A stretch of 64,000 bases of DNA from Meloidogyne chitwoodi (lineage: Eukaryota; Nematoda; Chromadorea; Rhabditida; Meloidogynidae), in contig JACZZP010000005.1 in NCBI GenBank assembly GCA_015183035.1, positions 496,001 through 560,000 on the forward strand. The letters are read 5' to 3'. The position numbers were made by a program, and so were the translations under genes. The notes beneath the pieces are model-generated. The model did no database searches. It was given only the letters and a program-made list of their open reading frames with translations, and was not told where the DNA came from. The number at the start of each line of letters is the position of its first letter. Position 1 is the stretch's first letter. This document shows, piece by piece, positions 53,966 through 63,155 of this stretch.

Positions 53966-55040
53966 TTTTCTTTGATTTAAATTTTGTCAAACAAATTTAG
54001 AATATATCTATAAAATTAGAGTATATTTTAAAATTGTGCAGGTATTCAACACAAGGTTCTATTTTTTATAACAGAGTTTTTGATAAAACTCAATAATTCA
54101 ATTAATGGAATAAAGTGTTTTTCTTAGGACCTCTGAATTTTTTAAAAGAAAAATTTAAAAAATAAAAATTTAAATGAATAATTCTGCCATTTACTAGGCC
54201 TTTTTAAAGACTTTAGATTCGTTCGCTTCTGAAGGCTGGCAGTTAAATTTTCTTCTCTGCCAAGCACTTAATTTTTAAAAATTCGATTAATCAATTTTAT
54301 TTTTCTCTAGATATTCATTTAAATTTTCGTAAATAAATTGAGCGACGTCTCCGTTCGAATTTTTTCTATAATAAGATATTAAAAAATATTAGAGGCGAGC
54401 ACATTGACTTTTTCTTGCGTTTATGGATTTTATTTATTTAATTTTTAAACTTCTACATATATTTTTCTTAATTCTTTTTTGAGTAGAACAAAACTCTTTT
54501 AGTTTAAATTAATGAAACTGAATTTTATATTAATTAATTTTCTGTTTATGTTCCCGTAAAAATTTTTTAAAATTAACTAACCATCTGTTTTGTTCTATTT
54601 ACATTTTTATTTTATTATTTTTTTAAAAACATTTACTATTTTAAACAAACTTTTCCTTAAATTTATATTCACAACGAGCAGTATAAAATTCAAAGATAAA
54701 TTACCTAAGTTATTATTTTATAAGCTGAAATTTAAATAATATTTTTTGCTATAAATATTTTTGAATTTCTAAAATATTAAAAAACTGCGTTGAAACGACC
54801 CCAATGCTCTAATATTCACATTTAATTCACATGCTTTGTTTTCTTTAAATTTTCTTCTCTTCACATAAAAATCTGTCATACACTCATTCGACTTATGTTA
54901 GAAAGGGCATTTCCGACAAAAAAAAGAAATATAAAAAAATTAAAAATCAATTAGGAAAAATTTAAATTGCTAAAAATAAATTTAAAAAATATTTAATAAA
55001 AATAATAAAACATATTTTTATAAGAAAAACAATACAATTC
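53966..55040 (-). promoter_or_regulatory. Upstream module of member F
   Basis: Order from the start codon outwards: AATATATCTATAAAATTAG at about 54000, the core at 54197-54236 (CTTTTTAAAGACTTTAG and GTTCGCTTCTGAAGG), TGCGTTGAAACGACCCC at about 54788 and GGGCATTTCCGACAAAAAA at about 54907. The same order is seen, inverted, upstream of H and, partly, at 17836-18640. Confidence 0.55.
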
Positions 55041-55045
55041 TAACA

Positions 55046-56434
55046 ATGCTTTATGTTTTAGTTGTTTTGATCAGTTGCATTATTGGAATTCTCGTTTATG
55101 TCCACCTATTGGTTTTAAGCGTCTCTGACTCAAGCGTCTCTGACTCAAGCGTCTCTGACTCAAGCGTCTCTGACTCAAGCGTCTCTGACTCAAGCGTCTC
55201 TGACTCAAGCGTCTCTGACTCAAGCGTCTCTGACTCAAGCGTCTCTGACTCAAGCGTCTCTGACTCAAGCGTCTCTGACTCAAGCGTCTCTGACTCAAGC
55301 GTCTCTGACTCAAGCGTCTCTGACTCAAGCGTCTCTGACTCAAGCGTCTCTGACTCAAGCGTCTCTGACTCAAGCGTCTCTGACTCAAGCGTCTCTGACT
55401 CAAGCGTCTCTGACTCAAGCGTCTCTGACTCAAGCGTCTCTGACTCAAGCGTCTCTGACTCAAGCGTCTCTGACTCAAGCGTCTCTGACTCAAGCGTCTC
55501 TGACTCAAGCGTCTCTGACTCAAGCGTCTCTGACTCAAGCGTCTCTGACTCAAGCGTCTCTGACTCAAGCGTCTCTGACTCAAGCGTCTCTGACTCAAGC
55601 GTCTCTGACTCAAGCGTCTCTGACTCAAGCGTCTCTGACTCAAGCGTCTCTGACTCAAGCGTCTCTGACTCAAGCGTCTCTGACTCAAGCGTCTCTGACT
55701 CAAGCGTCTCTGACTCAAGCGTCTCTGACTCAAGCGTCTCTGACTCAAGCGTCTCTGACTCAAGCGTCTCTGACTCAAGCGTCTCTGACTCAAGCGTCTC
55801 TGACTCAAGCGTCTCTGACTCAAGCGTCTCTGACTCAAGCGTCTCTGACTCAAGCGTCTCTGACTCAAGCGTCTCTGACTCAAGCGTCTCTGACTCAAGC
55901 GTCTCTGACTCAAGCGTCTCTGACTCAAGCGTCTCTGACTCAAGCGTCTCTGACTCAAGCGTCTCTGACTCAAGCGTCTCTGACTCAAGCGTCTCTGACT
56001 CAAGCGTCTCTGACTCAAGCGTCTCTGACTCAAGCGTCTCTGACTCAAGCGTCTCTGACTCAAGCGTCTCTGACTCAAGCGTCTCTGACTCAAGCGTCTC
56101 TGACTCAAGCGTCTCTGACTCAAGCGTCTCTGACTCAAGCGTCTCTGACTCAAGCGTCTCTGACTCAAGCGTCTCTGACTCAAGCGTCTCTGACTCAAGC
56201 GTCTCTGACTCAAGCGTCTCTGACTCAAGCGTCTCTGACTCAAGCGTCTCTGACTCAAGCGTCTCTGACTCAAGCGTCTCTGACTCAAGCGTCTCTGACT
56301 CAGATTCCTTAGCAAGACTTCTTTTCATATGCGTCACTGGAGCAGCAAGGTTCGTCGGCGTCTATATTGAAGCAAATCCATCAAAGAGCGTTGTTTATGT
56401 TGTATTGTTGCAATGTAGTGGCGTTAAAGACTGA
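55046..56434 (+). CDS. Open frame of 79 SVSDS repeats with membrane anchor (doubtful gene)
   Basis: 462 codons: residues about 2-24 are hydrophobic (LYVLVVLISCIIGILVYVHL), then 79 copies of the pentapeptide SVSDS, then 43 residues without a known domain. The hydrophobic part comes from a 57-bp copy of the receptor's exon 1, read in a different frame. Because 15 is divisible by three, several frames stay open on both strands, so openness alone is not evidence of a gene. If expressed it would give a Ser/Asp-rich surface or secreted protein. I consider it more likely a fortuitous frame. Confidence 0.3.
   Translation: MLYVLVVLISCIIGILVYVHLLVLSVSDSSVSDSSVSDSSVSDSSVSDSSVSDSSVSDSSVSDSSVSDSSVSDSSVSDSSVSDSSVSDSSVSDSSVSDSSVSDSSVSDSSVSDSSVSDSSVSDSSVSDSSVSDSSVSDSSVSDSSVSDSSVSDSSVSDSSVSDSSVSDSSVSDSSVSDSSVSDSSVSDSSVSDSSVSDSSVSDSSVSDSSVSDSSVSDSSVSDSSVSDSSVSDSSVSDSSVSDSSVSDSSVSDSSVSDSSVSDSSVSDSSVSDSSVSDSSVSDSSVSDSSVSDSSVSDSSVSDSSVSDSSVSDSSVSDSSVSDSSVSDSSVSDSSVSDSSVSDSSVSDSSVSDSSVSDSSVSDSSVSDSSVSDSSVSDSSVSDSSVSDSSVSDSSVSDSSVSDSSVSDSSVSDSSVSDSDSLARLLFICVTGAARFVGVYIEANPSKSVVYVVLLQCSGVKD
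55117..56301. repeat. Minisatellite, 79 identical 15-bp units
   Basis: The unit AAGCGTCTCTGACTC repeats 79 times over 1185 bp with no difference that I can see. Such uniformity implies very recent expansion, strong homogenisation or an assembly effect. Its base composition differs from the AT-rich host. Confidence 0.97.
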
Positions 56435-56640
56435 TCAAAATACAGGGTTTTTATAGTATCCAAGTTCTAAGTTTATTTTCAAGTTTTAATTTCAAGTTTA
56501 TATTCAAGTTTTAATTTCAAGTTTATTTTCAATTTTAAGTTCAAGTTTATTTTCAAGTTTTAATTTCAAACTTATTGCTTATTTCAAGTTTATTTTCAAT
56601 TTGCAAACCTTACTATAAAAACCCCTCATTTTCACTTCCC
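56435..56640. repeat. Degenerate CAAGTTTTAATTT tandem repeats
   Basis: About seven irregular copies of CAAGTTTATTTT and CAAGTTTTAATTT at about 56460-56600. Non-coding. Confidence 0.6.
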
Positions 56641-57957
56641 CCAATCACTTGTCTATAAAAACCGGACAAACAAACACACACACTTTTCTCAATTATATAA
56701 TTAGATATTAGTCACATCCCTGGTAAACACCAAGGATGGGCAAGTTTTGGATTTTTAGGCAATTTTTATTTCGTATTTCGGTTTTTAATTATTCTTGAAT
56801 AATATTTTAGCAATTTAAATATTTCTTAATTGATTTTTAATTTTTTTATATTTTTTTTGTCGGAAATGCCCTTTCTATCAAAAGTCGAATCTCGGTGTTA
56901 ATTTTCCAAAAACCCAGTTAACGGTTCTGTTTCAGTTAATCAGTCTTGTGCAACCCTAGTAAAACATAACAGATATAAAAATGAGTCGTAAAACAACAAA
57001 AAAAAAAAATACGTCGTAAAAATATTTAAAATTTCCAAATTATTTTGTAAAAAATTAAAAAAAACTTGTTTTAATTAATGTAATTAGACTTAAAATTATT
57101 TAAAATTTATTTTTTTATTTTAGCCATTTAAATATTTCTTAATTGATTTTAAATTTTTTTTATATTTCTTTTTTGTCGGAAATGCCCTCTAAAGCAAAAG
57201 TCGAATGAATATGAGACAGATCTTTATGTGAAGATAGAGAAAAATTAATAAAATTAACTACAGCATGTGAATAAAATGTGAAAGAATATTAAATATTTGG
57301 GGTCGTTTCGGCGCAATTTTTTAAAAATTTAAAAATATTTACAAACAAAAATATTCTTTAAATTTCAACTTTTAAAATTAATTAATTTAAACTTTGAAAA
57401 ATATTTATTTAATAATTATTGTTAAGTGAATAGAAGTTTAAAATTAAATAAATAAATCCATAAACTCAAGAAAAGCCAATGTGCTCGCCTCTAATATTTT
57501 TTAATATCTTATTATATAAAAAATTCGAACGGAGACGTCGCTCGAGTTATTAGAAAAATTTAAATGTAGAATTAGAGAAAAATAAAATTGATTAATCGAA
57601 TTTTAAAAATAAAAGGGCTTGACAGAGAAAGAAATTTAACTGCGATCCTTCAGAAGCGTGCGTATCTAAAGTCTTTAAAAAGCCTAGTAAATGGCAGAAT
57701 TATTAATTTAAATTTTTATTTTTTTTAATTCAGAGTCCTAAGAAAAAGTCTCTTTTATATAAAAGGATTTGTTTATTTTAAAAAAGAGATTTCTTTATTT
57801 TTTAATTTAATTTTGTTGTGTCTCCTCAAAATTTCTGTTAAATAAAAAGGTATTTGGTATAGTAGGAGGAACCTTGAGTTAATATAAACAATTTTAATAT
57901 ACCAATTTTATAGATTTATTCTGAATTTCAATTAATCAAAACTCAACTCAAAGAAAA
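56641..57957 (+). promoter_or_regulatory. Upstream module of member H, distal part duplicated
   Basis: The GTCGGAAATGCCCT motif occurs twice (about 56858 and 57174), so the distal end of the module is duplicated. Next come GGGGTCGTTTCGGCGCAA at 57299 and the core at 57647-57686, about 270 bp before the H start. A GATGGGCAAGTTTTGG repeat head lies near 56742. Confidence 0.5.
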
Positions 57958-58675
57958 ATGAAAATATTAAATTTATTTTTTATTCAATTTTCATTGTGCT
58001 ATGGAATAGAATTAGTCTGTTTTCTTTTATTTTTTATTAATACCATTTAAAAAATAAAATCTTTTGATTTTTCCAGAATATCACAATTAGTTATAAATAA
58101 TTAATTTGACTAAATTTATTTAAAAATTTTTAAAATTTTTAAAATTAAATAACCTTCTAAATTCTCTAATTATTCAAAATTTAATAAAACAAATTTGTCA
58201 AAAATGTTTAATTAATTTAGTTACCAATTCCTGGTGATATACCTGATCACGAAATAATTTACCAACCTTCGATAGAAGGAATGACTAATGAAGTGATGAG
58301 ACAATTATTTCAACTGTCGTCAACTGCTTTTGATGCTATTCGTCTTCCCACAGAGAATGGTATAATTTTAATTTTAGAAAAAGATTTTTTAATTCTCTTG
58401 TAAATGGAAAATTAAGAAATTAAAAAAATTATGCCTCCAAACTGTCAAAAATATTTTTTAAGTTTTTTTCCTATAAATAAATAAAATTGGTCAATTATAG
58501 TAAATCAAATTTTATTTTTAATATTTTAGATATAATACAACGAGTAGATTTTCATGATGATATTCCTAATCATGAAAGGAATATTGATAGACAATATACT
58601 CATCTTAATAATGCACTTTTAGAATTAAATTATAAATACCTTTTCATCCATCATATGATAACTGATGATTCTGAG
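57958..58675 (+). pseudogene. Secreted family member H, exons 1-3 only, cut by Polinton 2
   Basis: Exons 57958-58014, 58221-58359 and 58530-58675 (114 codons, phases 0/1/0) encode a signal peptide (MKILNLFFIQFSLCYG), LPIPGDIPDHEI... and a helical third exon with QYTHLNNALLELNY. A good donor (GAG|GTAACA) follows. Only 71 bp later Polinton 2 begins, and no fourth exon is found up to the polymerase gene. The insertion has therefore probably removed or displaced the last exon. If the Polinton was inserted cleanly, exon 4 should lie beyond the window. Confidence 0.65.
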
Positions 58676-58746
58676 GTAACATTTTTCTACCAATCTTACA
58701 ATTAGTCAAACATAGATTTACCTAAACCAAAAAATACCTAGATCTA

Positions 58747-58920
58747 AGTAGTTAACCCCCGGTCGATGTCGCGGGGGCAAGGGGGTACGAGAAAAACGGT
58801 GTCGCGGGCAAGGGGTAAAAGAAAATGATGTCGCGGGTAAAGGATCTAAAAGAAGAGAGGTAGTTGGGAAAAGAAGAAGAGAAGTAGCCGGTGTCGCGGC
58901 ATTTTCCTTTCTTCCCAAGG
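58747..58920. repeat. Polinton 2 terminal region with TGTCGCGG repeats
   Basis: Units starting (A/G)TGTCGCGG occur near 58766, 58799, 58829 and 58891, followed by GCAAGGGG and A/G-rich tails. TGTCGCGG also forms the hairpin near the end of Polinton 1. It is a candidate terminal repeat; the other end is not visible. Confidence 0.5.
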
Positions 58921-59913
58921 GTATTGACCATTGTCTTTTCTTCTATTTTAGGACGAAAATAAAAAATTCTAAAGGAATGAGGTAAAAATTGAATAAATTA
59001 TTGTGAAATAAAAAGAAAAAAATTGAAAAATTAAGCTAAAAAATTTATTTTTAAAAATATTTTTAGTTTGTGAAATAAAAATATTGCTTGAAGAGATATC
59101 GTGCAAACATAAACCTTTAAGACTGACGTGGAAAAATACAATATCGTGTCCTCACTTTCCCTCAAAAGCCTAATCCTTTTGGAGGCATTTAAAATTATAA
59201 TTTTATTATTTAATATATTTTATACAAAACAAACACAAAAGGTCATTTAAAGGTAAAAATATATTATAATATATTTATTAAAAATATATTTAATTTTGAA
59301 TCAAAAATTTCCTTTTCTTTTATTCAAACTTATAAAAAATTCCTTTTCCTTTCACTCCAAAAATTATTCTGCTTTTAACCCAAAAATTACCAGGTACCGT
59401 TTCTTTTCTTTTAGAGTGTAATAAGAGATTAAATCTATTCTTTTTTTTATTGGCCATAAAAATAAAATCCTTTTCTTTTCTGCAGGAATGTTATGCAAAT
59501 TTATTTGTATAAAAATTTTAAAAATATTACGAAATAAAGGAATTTAAAAAGAAGTAAAACCCTTGGGAATTAAAAAAAAGAAAGAAAAAATATATTTATG
59601 TTTAAATATTCAAATTTATTTATATAAAAGTTTAAAAATATTACGAAAGAAAGGAATTTAAAAAGAGAAAAAAAGAAAAAATATTTATTTTTAAATAACC
59701 AGATTTATTTATATAAAAAGTTTGGAACTATTACGAAATAAATTGTAAAAAATATTTAAAGTCAAGAAAGAAAATATATTTATTTTCTCATATAAAAATC
59801 TTGGAAAATTTCATTTAATCCTCATTCTTTCATTTTTTAATAAAAATTATTATTTTATTCCTTATTTATTAAAAAATATTATTAAAATTTAATTAAATTA
59901 ATTTTATTTAATC
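58921..59913. other. AT-rich leader of Polinton 2
   Basis: No gene seen. Three diverged copies of a unit with TATAAAAGTTTAAAAATATT and ACGAAATAAAGGAATT lie at about 59495-59760. The last 60 bp before the polymerase start are almost pure A/T. Confidence 0.5.
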
Positions 59914-62346
59914 ATGGAGCCTCCTTCAAAACGCTTCCGTGATTTTTCTATTGATAATATTTTATCAATTAATCAAGGAGTTGCTCCTGAAGAATATGTT
60001 GAAAAATTGGATGAATCCATACAACATATAGAAAAATTTAAAATTATTAAATCTTATTCGAAATTTCTGATTAAGAATATTCCTACAGATCCTGAAGCTC
60101 TTCTTTCAGGTATTTTTCAATATTGCTTTGATGAAGCAACATCTAATGCTCGCAATAAAGGAGTTGAGCCTGAAGAGTTAGGATGTACTCTTACATCTGA
60201 ATTGCTTGAATCTGATATTTGGATACCTGTACGCCCAACAACTCAAAACACGTTTGACTCAATGTTGAATCAATTCAATAAAGTAGCGCAAAGCAAGAAA
60301 CAGGCAGGTTTAACTTTATGGGGAAAACCTTTTTCAATTAATGTGCTGATTGTGGATAAATCAAAATTACCAAGAGGGAGCAATATTATAGGAGGAGCAC
60401 CTAGGAAACTTGCTCCTGTCCATCATCAAATTAAAACTAAAAATTTGATAAAGATTAATAACAACAACAACGGTTATTGTCTATTTTATGCTTTTATCGC
60501 AACAATGATCCGCTTCATCGGAAATTTATCACGCTCCCAATATTACAACTATATTCACGGGAGGTATGGTTCAAGAGGGAAATTTGAGCAAGATACTTTG
60601 CAATTAATGGAACATGTTGGAGCGCCTCTTGGAAAAAATGAATATGATGCAGAGGATTGGGTTCCTCCAATAGTGGACCATTGGAATGAGCAATATGAAG
60701 GCCAGTTTATTTTCAAAGTTTTTATGTTTGATTGCTTGGGACACTACAAACCTTGTTTTAAATATGGCCCTAATAACTATAATTCACCTTTGCTTCTTTA
60801 CTTCGATGGCTCCCATTTCAATGGGATATCTTGCACTGGAGGGCTCTTTGGACAGCCTTACTGTTTAGAATGTGAGACAATTTATGATAGGCCAAAACAA
60901 CACTCTGTATCATGTCGAGCACGATGTTTAAACTGCTCCCGAGTTGGTCCACTATATCCATGCCAACCAAGAAACAAATTTTACAAAAAATGCAGCAATT
61001 GCTTTAAGAAATTCAACAACGAAGACTGTTTTATTTTTCATTTAAATTCTAATTTCTGCAAAAATTCAAAAAAATGCGAAAAATGTGGAGTAGTATGGGA
61101 CGTCAAGGATAATAATAGAAATGGAAGAAAAGGACATGTTTGTAATGAGAAATACTGCAAGACGTGTGGAGGATATCATGAATCCAAAAGAGGATGCTTT
61201 GTTAAACCATTGGAGATCAAGGAGCAAAAAACTTACAGAATTGTTGCTTTTGACCTTGAGACTATGCAGCATGTTACTACAAAGGACAACAAAAGAAAAC
61301 ATCAAGTCAATTTTGTTGCAGCAAGAGTAACTTGTCCCAAATGCATAAATGATGAGCAAATTGATTGTAAAATTTGCGGAAACAACCGACTCATCACCTT
61401 TTCAGAACGACCTTTCACCAAAACAAACGTTGACAGTCAAAATATTTCAACGGAACCACTTGTTTCCTTCGTCAAGTGGATTATTGAAACAACAAAGGAA
61501 TTTGATACAATAGCCTTCTCTCATTACGGAGGAAAGTTCGACATGGTTATTGTCTTCAAAGAGTTATTTCTTCTAGGTTTTACACCTGAAATGTTAAAAA
61601 GAGGAAATAAAATGTATGAGATGAAGGTGCGCATTGGAAAGAAGAGCATGTTAATTTTTAGAGATAGCTTTAATATTATGCCAATGTCTTTGGCATCACT
61701 TGTTCCAGCGTTTGCTCTTAGGGTTGAGGACAAACCGTTCTTTCCTCACCTCTCAAACCATCCAAAGAATTATGGAAAAGAAATATACCCCTCTCCATCT
61801 GAATATTTTGCGGATGGGATGATGCCTGAAAAGAGAAAAGAATTTGATCAATGGTACGCACTAAACAAGGAGCAGCCTTTTCTCTTAGATGAAGCACTGG
61901 CCTCATATTGCACAAATGATGTGGAAATATTATTAGCTGCATTAATTGCATTTCGAAAAGAATTTATGGATGTTACAAAGAGATCAACAGGTGAAAGACC
62001 AGCTTCAGCTAAAGCTCATGATGGGATAGATGTGCTAAGAGAATCAATGACTATAGCATCGGCATGCATGAATCATTTTAGAACAAATCACTTGAAGGAA
62101 AATCACTTGGCTCTTGTTCCAGAGAAGGGGTATGACAATGCTGATAATCAAAGCAAACTAGCTCTGAAATTTATGAAATGGTATGAAGAAGAACATGGAG
62201 TTACCATTCAAAATGCTTATTCAAAGGGAGGAGAGAAAAAAGTGGGCAATTATAAGTTGGATGGGTGGATAGAGGAGGAGAAGCTTGGGATAGAAGTTAA
62301 TGGGTGTGCATGGCACGGGTGCGAGTGGTTATTGGAGGCTGAGTAG
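59914..62346 (+). CDS. Protein-primed family B DNA polymerase, N-terminal half only
   Basis: 810 codons. Residues about 1-180 are unassigned. About 185-330, with NNNGYCLFYAF, is the N-terminal domain often found in Polinton polymerases. About 335-440 has many CxxC/CxxH pairs. The 3'-5' exonuclease follows: Exo I Asp447/Glu449 in FDLET, Exo II HYGGKFD at 537-543 and Exo III YCTND with Asp669. Then comes the GIEVNGCAWHGCE segment. The frame then enters penton antisense sequence and stops. The palm motifs needed for DNA synthesis are absent, so the product cannot polymerise. Such enzymes normally copy Polinton DNA from a protein primer. Confidence 0.88.
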   Translation: MEPPSKRFRDFSIDNILSINQGVAPEEYVEKLDESIQHIEKFKIIKSYSKFLIKNIPTDPEALLSGIFQYCFDEATSNARNKGVEPEELGCTLTSELLESDIWIPVRPTTQNTFDSMLNQFNKVAQSKKQAGLTLWGKPFSINVLIVDKSKLPRGSNIIGGAPRKLAPVHHQIKTKNLIKINNNNNGYCLFYAFIATMIRFIGNLSRSQYYNYIHGRYGSRGKFEQDTLQLMEHVGAPLGKNEYDAEDWVPPIVDHWNEQYEGQFIFKVFMFDCLGHYKPCFKYGPNNYNSPLLLYFDGSHFNGISCTGGLFGQPYCLECETIYDRPKQHSVSCRARCLNCSRVGPLYPCQPRNKFYKKCSNCFKKFNNEDCFIFHLNSNFCKNSKKCEKCGVVWDVKDNNRNGRKGHVCNEKYCKTCGGYHESKRGCFVKPLEIKEQKTYRIVAFDLETMQHVTTKDNKRKHQVNFVAARVTCPKCINDEQIDCKICGNNRLITFSERPFTKTNVDSQNISTEPLVSFVKWIIETTKEFDTIAFSHYGGKFDMVIVFKELFLLGFTPEMLKRGNKMYEMKVRIGKKSMLIFRDSFNIMPMSLASLVPAFALRVEDKPFFPHLSNHPKNYGKEIYPSPSEYFADGMMPEKRKEFDQWYALNKEQPFLLDEALASYCTNDVEILLAALIAFRKEFMDVTKRSTGERPASAKAHDGIDVLRESMTIASACMNHFRTNHLKENHLALVPEKGYDNADNQSKLALKFMKWYEEEHGVTIQNAYSKGGEKKVGNYKLDGWIEEEKLGIEVNGCAWHGCEWLLEAE

Positions 62347-63142
62347 TGGTTTTTGGAGGGTGAGTTGTGATTATAGGAGGTTGAGTAGTGGTTATAGGAG
62401 GTTGAGGAGTGGTTATTGGAGACTGAGTAGTGGTTTTTGGAGGGTGAGTAGTGATTATAGGAGGCTGAGTAGTGGTTATTGGAGGGTGAGTAGTGATTAT
62501 AGGAGGTTGAGTAGTGGTTATAGGAGGTTGCGTAATGGTTATTGGAGGTTGCGTAGTGATTATTGGAGTTACATGTGTCAATTTCTTCTTTGGAGGTTCG
62601 TGGTTTTCAGGTGTTGGAGATTTAGTTACTCCTTCAGCTGAGGATGAAGGAGATGGAGTCCTGAGTTCACCTTCAGGTTTTTCATCTTCCATAGGAGATG
62701 GGGTTCTAAGTTCACCTTCTGGACTAACACTACGCTTTGGTTTACGAACAGTTGGTTTTTCGATTAGTTTTTCGGGCTCCTCTAACGGTTTTGCTATAAC
62801 AGCATCACTTTGATGTTTTAATGTAGATACTAAAAATTGATGCAATTCCTCTACTGAAGTGTGGGATCCCTTAGGAACAGGTAAACGAATTACTCTAGCC
62901 TTATCATTATTATCGAGAAAATGAATATCAATAAATTGCTCATCTAAAGTTCCAATTGTTGAAGGCCATGAATAAGGGTAACTTATACTATGTAAACCAC
63001 AAACCCAATCTCCAGAAAAATATAATGGTTTTGGTAAATGAACTCTGAATTTATTTGGTCTATTATCTGAATAATCGGGAACATTACTTGGAAGGAAAAT
63101 AAAAAATGTATTAGACATATTTATCAAATGAAATATATACAA
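62297..63142 (-). CDS. Truncated penton-like minor capsid protein with Thr/Pro repeats
   Basis: A 281-aa frame. Residues about 10-110 match the N-terminal domain of the 557-aa protein of Polinton 1 (NKFRVHLPK, SYPYSWPSTIGTLDEQ). Then come Pro/Ser/Glu-rich repeats (GELRTPSP) and about fifteen TTQPPITT units. The final nine residues (TRTRAMHTH) are polymerase sequence read backwards, so the natural C-terminal domain is missing. The start could also be the second Met at about residue 9, which fits the TTTCATTTGATAA leader better. Confidence 0.75.
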   Translation of the reverse strand: MYIFHLINMSNTFFIFLPSNVPDYSDNRPNKFRVHLPKPLYFSGDWVCGLHSISYPYSWPSTIGTLDEQFIDIHFLDNNDKARVIRLPVPKGSHTSVEELHQFLVSTLKHQSDAVIAKPLEEPEKLIEKPTVRKPKRSVSPEGELRTPSPMEDEKPEGELRTPSPSSSAEGVTKSPTPENHEPPKKKLTHVTPIITTQPPITITQPPITTTQPPIITTHPPITTTQPPIITTHPPKTTTQSPITTPQPPITTTQPPIITTHPPKTTTQPPITTRTRAMHTH

Positions 63143-63155
63143 TAAAATTATGTTT

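Noticed and set aside
55117..56301. CRISPR array
   Set aside because: The units are directly adjacent without spacers, in a eukaryotic setting; it is a minisatellite.
55080..56337. Two long minus-strand open frames (LSQRR and LESET repeats)
   Set aside because: They exist only because a 15-bp unit without stops repeats 79 times; nothing outside the array supports them.
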